Below are positions 6,121-8,378 of a DNA stretch of 8,378 nucleotides, piece by piece (the first letter of the stretch is position 1; each line of letters starts with the position of its first letter). Both the position numbers and the translations under genes were made by a program. The notes under the pieces are model-generated. The model saw nothing but the letters and a program-made list of their open reading frames with translations. It made no database searches and was not told where the DNA came from. The stretch covers positions 13,038 through 21,415 of the forward strand of contig PAVX01000002.1 in the NCBI GenBank assembly GCA_002713285.1, given 5' to 3'. Origin of the DNA: Flavobacteriales bacterium. Its GTDB lineage: Bacteria; Bacteroidota; Bacteroidia; Flavobacteriales; TMED113.

Positions 6121-6726
6121 TTAGTTATAAGTAATTTTTAAGTTATGATTTTTTTTAAAATGACGTAAGACTAAATCAGATTTTTTTTTAGGCACTAAAA
6201 ATGTTATTTTGCAATTTGAGTCAAAAATATTGTGTATAATTTCTAACTCATGATCTTTTATTATCCGCATCACATCATTCATGTATGCATGATTAAATAA
6301 TACTATATATTTTTCTTTAATAATTTTGGTAATTATTTTGGATTCCTTGAGAACACTCATTGTGGATGTTTTATAAGACCGAATTAATCCAGGTATTCCT
6401 AATTTGATACCTCCAAAATAACGAACTACTACAATTAATAAATTTGTTAAATCATGTTTTTCTATTTGTTTCATAATAGGTCTTCCAGCCGTTGAGTTCG
6501 GCTCTCCATCATCATTAAATCTAGACATAGATTTATCAGGATGCAGTCTATATGCATAGCAATAATGGTTAGCACCATTTTCTTTCTTTTTGATTTCTTC
6601 TAATTTCTTTTTGATTTCAGATTCATTATATACGAGAAATGAATAACTAATAAATTTGCTACCCCTTTCTTTATATATAGCTTTTGAATTTTTTTCGATC
6701 TCTTTATATGTGTCACTAAATAACAT
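6121..6726 (-). CDS. yigZ: YigZ / IMPACT (UPF0029) family protein
   Basis: This is a 201-residue cytoplasmic protein of the YigZ/IMPACT family, which is close to the family's usual length of about 200. The N-terminal UPF0029 domain shows YKERGSKFISYSF (18-30), NHYCYAYRL (53-61), FNDDGEPNSTAGRPIM (70-85) and VVVRYFGGIKLGIPGLIRSY (99-118), the family's signature blocks. The second, smaller ferredoxin-like domain covers about 138-201. Eukaryotic IMPACT acts in translation control through GCN1/GCN2, and the bacterial role is not settled. The frame extends to an ATG at 6768, but family members begin with a short stretch before DTYK, so the ATG at 6726 (MLFSDTYKEI) is preferred. It is followed after 10 bases by the beta-propeller gene, with no functional link evident. 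Confidence 0.9.
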   Translation of the reverse strand: MLFSDTYKEIEKNSKAIYKERGSKFISYSFLVYNESEIKKKLEEIKKKENGANHYCYAYRLHPDKSMSRFNDDGEPNSTAGRPIMKQIEKHDLTNLLIVVVRYFGGIKLGIPGLIRSYKTSTMSVLKESKIITKIIKEKYIVLFNHAYMNDVMRIIKDHELEIIHNIFDSNCKITFLVPKKKSDLVLRHFKKNHNLKITYN

Positions 6727-6782
6727 TGTACGTGAATAGATTTTTATAAAATTAAAAAAATGAATCAATCTAATGTTGCTAA

Positions 6783-6826
6783 GATACTTTATGTATCATT
6801 GTGCACAATCATTTAATTGGTCAATT
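6783..6826. promoter_or_regulatory. Cluster of short palindromes upstream of the YigZ-type gene
   Basis: Three inverted repeats sit side by side in the gap before the YigZ-type gene and over the stop of the SRPBCC gene: GATAC-TTTAT-GTATC (6783-6797), a gap-free 12-base palindrome ATTGTGCACAAT (6798-6809) and AATTG-GT-CAATT (6815-6826). They could be an operator for the YigZ/propeller unit or the end region of the upstream unit. No T-run typical of an intrinsic terminator follows. Function is inferred from position only. Confidence 0.3.
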
Positions 6827-7375
6827 GACTGAGTCTTTATCAGTATTTTCTACAAAATTCTTAAAAGAATTAAGATATATATTACTTTGTTTTTTAAATG
6901 CATCTAGATTAAATCCGGATGGTTGAAAGAAGGCTACAATTTTCATGAGCCCTGAAAATTGAAATTCTTGTTGATTAACAATAAGTGTTTTTGTATCTGA
7001 TATTTTTTGATGCTTTTGCGTCATAATATTTACAACTCCAGGCATCTCATAAGTCATTGTTAAACTATCAGGCAAGTTATTTTTTTTTAATGTTCCAATC
7101 ATTTCCATGGATTCAGTGCCGGCTGTAACAATTATTTTATATTTAGCTCCAGGTTCTTTGTTCTTGCCACTTACGAGTAAAACTTCTTGTGTCCCTGGCA
7201 TATATTTTTTCATATTGTAAATGTCCTCAAATAATAAATTAACTAAATCAACAGGTTTGTTAATCTCAATTTTTTCAGAGTATTTTAAATTACCATCATC
7301 AAACACTAAGATCGATGTACAGAATAGAGGGATAAATAATAAAATAGCAATTATAATTTTTAATACTGTCTTCAT
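6821..7375 (-). CDS. Membrane-anchored SRPBCC-fold protein
   Basis: This 184-residue protein has an N-terminal hydrophobic segment (about 4-24, IIIAILLFIPLFCTSILVF) and then a soluble SRPBCC-like domain. Visible features are KYSEKIEINKPVDLVNLLFED (31-51), the usual first strand plus helix, then MKKYMPGTQEV, PGAKYKIIV (75-83), alternating strands through 135, and a long amphipathic C-terminal helix (about 156-176). Cys19 is not in a good lipobox (PLFC), so a membrane anchor is more likely than a lipid anchor. The ligand is unknown. It starts 5 bases after the stop of the lipoprotein gene, which implies co-transcription. It is not closely similar to the SRPBCC protein at 4235-4699. Confidence 0.75.
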   Translation of the reverse strand: MKTVLKIIIAILLFIPLFCTSILVFDDGNLKYSEKIEINKPVDLVNLLFEDIYNMKKYMPGTQEVLLVSGKNKEPGAKYKIIVTAGTESMEMIGTLKKNNLPDSLTMTYEMPGVVNIMTQKHQKISDTKTLIVNQQEFQFSGLMKIVAFFQPSGFNLDAFKKQSNIYLNSFKNFVENTDKDSVN

Positions 7376-7380
7376 TGTAA

Positions 7381-7980
7381 TTAATTTAATTTCTTTCCGT
7401 ATACAGTCCGACTTGTACTGCTAAATGGTGATCCTCCTACTGCTGTATAGTATAGAGAGTCTCCAGTAATATAGCCATTAAAGTAATAATTAAAATCATT
7501 AGCATCATAAGTGTCATCATTAATTTCTCCAGATGAATTTATTTCAAATTCATAACAAAAACAGTTTTCTTCATATCCTTCTAAAATAGGGCCATGTGGT
7601 ATTAGAAGAGTATTATCATTATTTCCATAGGTAATTTCTCTAATCCAGTTTAGCTCGCTGGAACTCGGATCATATGGATGAGATACACTCGTATATGAAT
7701 TAAATTCCCACTCTCCAATATATTGATCTCTATAATCATCTAGACAGCTCCCATCATCATAACATGCATCTGCATTATAATTGAAAGCTGAAGAATCTGT
7801 GCAACCCTCTATAAGACAACAGTTCCCATCATCCTCTGTAGCATCCGGATTATAATTATATGCAACGGAATCAGTACACCCAATAATTGTTTCAGCTTCA
7901 TCATCTGTTTCACAAGAGCTAATAAGTATTGTAATTGCTATAAATAATAATGTATAGAAATTTGTATAATTTATATTCAT
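7381..7980 (-). CDS. Lipoprotein with two GCTD...NYN...DDGSC Cys-rich repeats
   Basis: This is a 199-residue exported lipoprotein. The N-terminal signal (about 1-22) ends in the lipobox ISSC, giving lipidated Cys23 followed by acidic residues (ETDDEAE), a pattern common in surface-exposed Bacteroidota lipoproteins. Two tandem repeats follow at 34-54 and 59-79, each reading GCTDS.A.NYN.DA..DDG.C. Residues about 83-199 are a small beta-rich domain starting YIGEWEFNSY, with YYFNGYITGDSLYYTA near the end. This resembles lipocalin-like small-barrel domains, but the match is only by pattern. No enzyme motif is seen, and binding or surface structure is the likely role. It is the first gene of the minus-strand run and is followed after 5 bases by the SRPBCC gene. 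Unlike the three T9SS-tailed proteins here, it has no such tail. Confidence 0.78.
   Translation of the reverse strand: MNINYTNFYTLLFIAITILISSCETDDEAETIIGCTDSVAYNYNPDATEDDGNCCLIEGCTDSSAFNYNADACYDDGSCLDDYRDQYIGEWEFNSYTSVSHPYDPSSSELNWIREITYGNNDNTLLIPHGPILEGYEENCFCYEFEINSSGEINDDTYDANDFNYYFNGYITGDSLYYTAVGGSPFSSTSRTVYGKKLN
7744..7881 (-). repeat. Two tandem Cys-rich GCTD-type repeat units in the lipoprotein gene
   Basis: The units lie at 7819-7881 and 7744-7806, with a 25-residue period (Cys35 to Cys60). Unit 1 reads GCTDSVAYNYNPDATEDDG and unit 2 GCTDSSAFNYNADACYDDG, each ending in N/S-C. The paired cysteines and acidic DDG turn suggest a small disulfide-pinned, possibly Ca-binding fold. The binding idea is inference. 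Confidence 0.75.
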
Positions 7981-8031
7981 TTATATCATCTTTGTATTAA
8001 TATGATTTTTTTATAATTATGATATTAAGAA

Positions 8032-8039
8032 CAAATATA
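8032..8039 (-). promoter_or_regulatory. Candidate -7 element for the lipoprotein/SRPBCC unit
   Basis: On the minus strand TATATTTG exactly matches the Bacteroidota housekeeping -7 pattern TAnnTTTG. It lies about 50 bases upstream of the lipoprotein ATG, in the 93-base divergent gap with the miaE-type gene. No good -33 TTTG is seen at the expected distance. In DNA this AT-rich such matches occur by chance. On the plus strand, TTACTTTG at 8041-8048 is a one-mismatch candidate for the miaE side. Confidence 0.35.
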
Positions 8040-8073
8040 CTTACTTTGGATTACTAATTATAGTATTTTAATT

Positions 8074-8378
8074 ATGTTAAATTTAAAATTACCTACTGAT
8101 CCAAGATGGGTTAATCTTGCAGCAAAAAATTTAAATGATATCCTTACCGATCACGCTTATTGTGAGCAAAAAGCAGCAACTTCATGTATTTCTTTAATTG
8201 TTGTATATCCAGATTTAAAACCTATTGTAGAAAATTTAACACCAATTGTAGCAGAAGAGTGGAGTCATTTTTCAATGGTATTAAAGGAGATTTTTAAACG
8301 AAATTTTGTTTTGGGTTATCCTAGAAAAGATCAATATGTAAATGAATTGTTAAAATTTCAAAACAAAAGTAATAATCG
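8074..8378 (+). CDS. miaE: tRNA-(ms2io6A)-hydroxylase, MiaE type (3' truncated by window edge)
   Basis: The first 101 residues of a gene that runs off the right edge. The start MLNLKLPTDPRWVN is typical of MiaE-type proteins of Bacteroidota. Visible diiron-type motifs are DHAYCEQKAA (26-35), with ligand candidate Glu31, and AEEWSHF (60-66), with the ExxH pair Glu62/His65. MiaE hydroxylates the isopentenyl group of ms2i6A at position 37 of tRNAs reading UNN codons, using O2. The second half of the four-helix bundle and its remaining ligands lie outside the window. It is divergent from the lipoprotein gene, with a short leader and no Shine-Dalgarno. Confidence 0.85.
   Translation, partial: MLNLKLPTDPRWVNLAAKNLNDILTDHAYCEQKAATSCISLIVVYPDLKPIVENLTPIVAEEWSHFSMVLKEIFKRNFVLGYPRKDQYVNELLKFQNKSNN

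Noticed and set aside
6727..6768. 14-residue N-terminal extension of the YigZ-type gene
   Set aside because: The extra residues (MIHFFNFIKIYSRT) are not typical of the family, whose members begin shortly before DTYK.
7221..7424. 67-codon plus-strand open frame across the SRPBCC/lipoprotein junction
   Set aside because: Antisense to two supported genes; no motif and no credible start context.
1..8378. Defence island, phage, CRISPR array, insertion sequence or tRNA/rRNA gene
   Set aside because: No regularly spaced repeats, transposase motifs, terminal inverted repeats, phage genes or tRNA-like folds were recognised by eye on either strand.

Overview
The window looks like chromosome from a low-GC member of the Bacteroidota, most likely a marine Flavobacteriales lineage. 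Four signs support this. The DNA is very AT-rich. Start codons lack Shine-Dalgarno sequences. Three exported proteins end in the same short C-terminal domain of the type IX secretion (T9SS) kind. Two proteins carry the GCTD...NYN...DDGSC-type repeat common in this phylum. No RNA gene, insertion sequence, CRISPR array or phage gene was seen. No intergenic gap exceeds about 120 bases.

Layout from left to right. The 3' tail of an unrecognised plus-strand gene (1-81) converges on a 467-residue secreted SGNH-type hydrolase (97-1500, minus). That hydrolase also carries a thyroglobulin type-1 domain, a thrombospondin type-3 repeat and a Kunitz/BPTI-like domain. Divergent from it is a membrane-anchored CotH-kinase-family protein (1620-3296, plus). 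A secreted thioredoxin-like protein with a Cys-rich insertion (3339-4133, minus) converges on the CotH gene. Next come a plus-strand pair encoding an SRPBCC-fold protein and a DoxX-like membrane protein (4235-5165). A minus-strand run of four genes follows, listed in transcription order: a lipoprotein with two Cys-rich repeats (7381-7980), a membrane-anchored SRPBCC protein (6821-7375), a YigZ/IMPACT-family protein (6121-6726) and a secreted beta-propeller protein (5154-6110). The window ends in the start of a miaE-type tRNA hydroxylase gene (8074-, plus).

The genes do not form one obvious pathway. The common theme is export: three minus-strand proteins with unrelated N-terminal domains share the tail ending in [I/L]YDDGS[V/I]xKKY and are probably cargo of one T9SS machine. 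The SRPBCC/DoxX genes (gap 13 bases), lipoprotein/SRPBCC genes (gap 5) and YigZ/beta-propeller genes (gap 10) are spaced like small operons. The most unusual item is the 467-residue hydrolase with two modules best known from animal protease inhibitors. No defence system or other clearly new multi-gene system was found.
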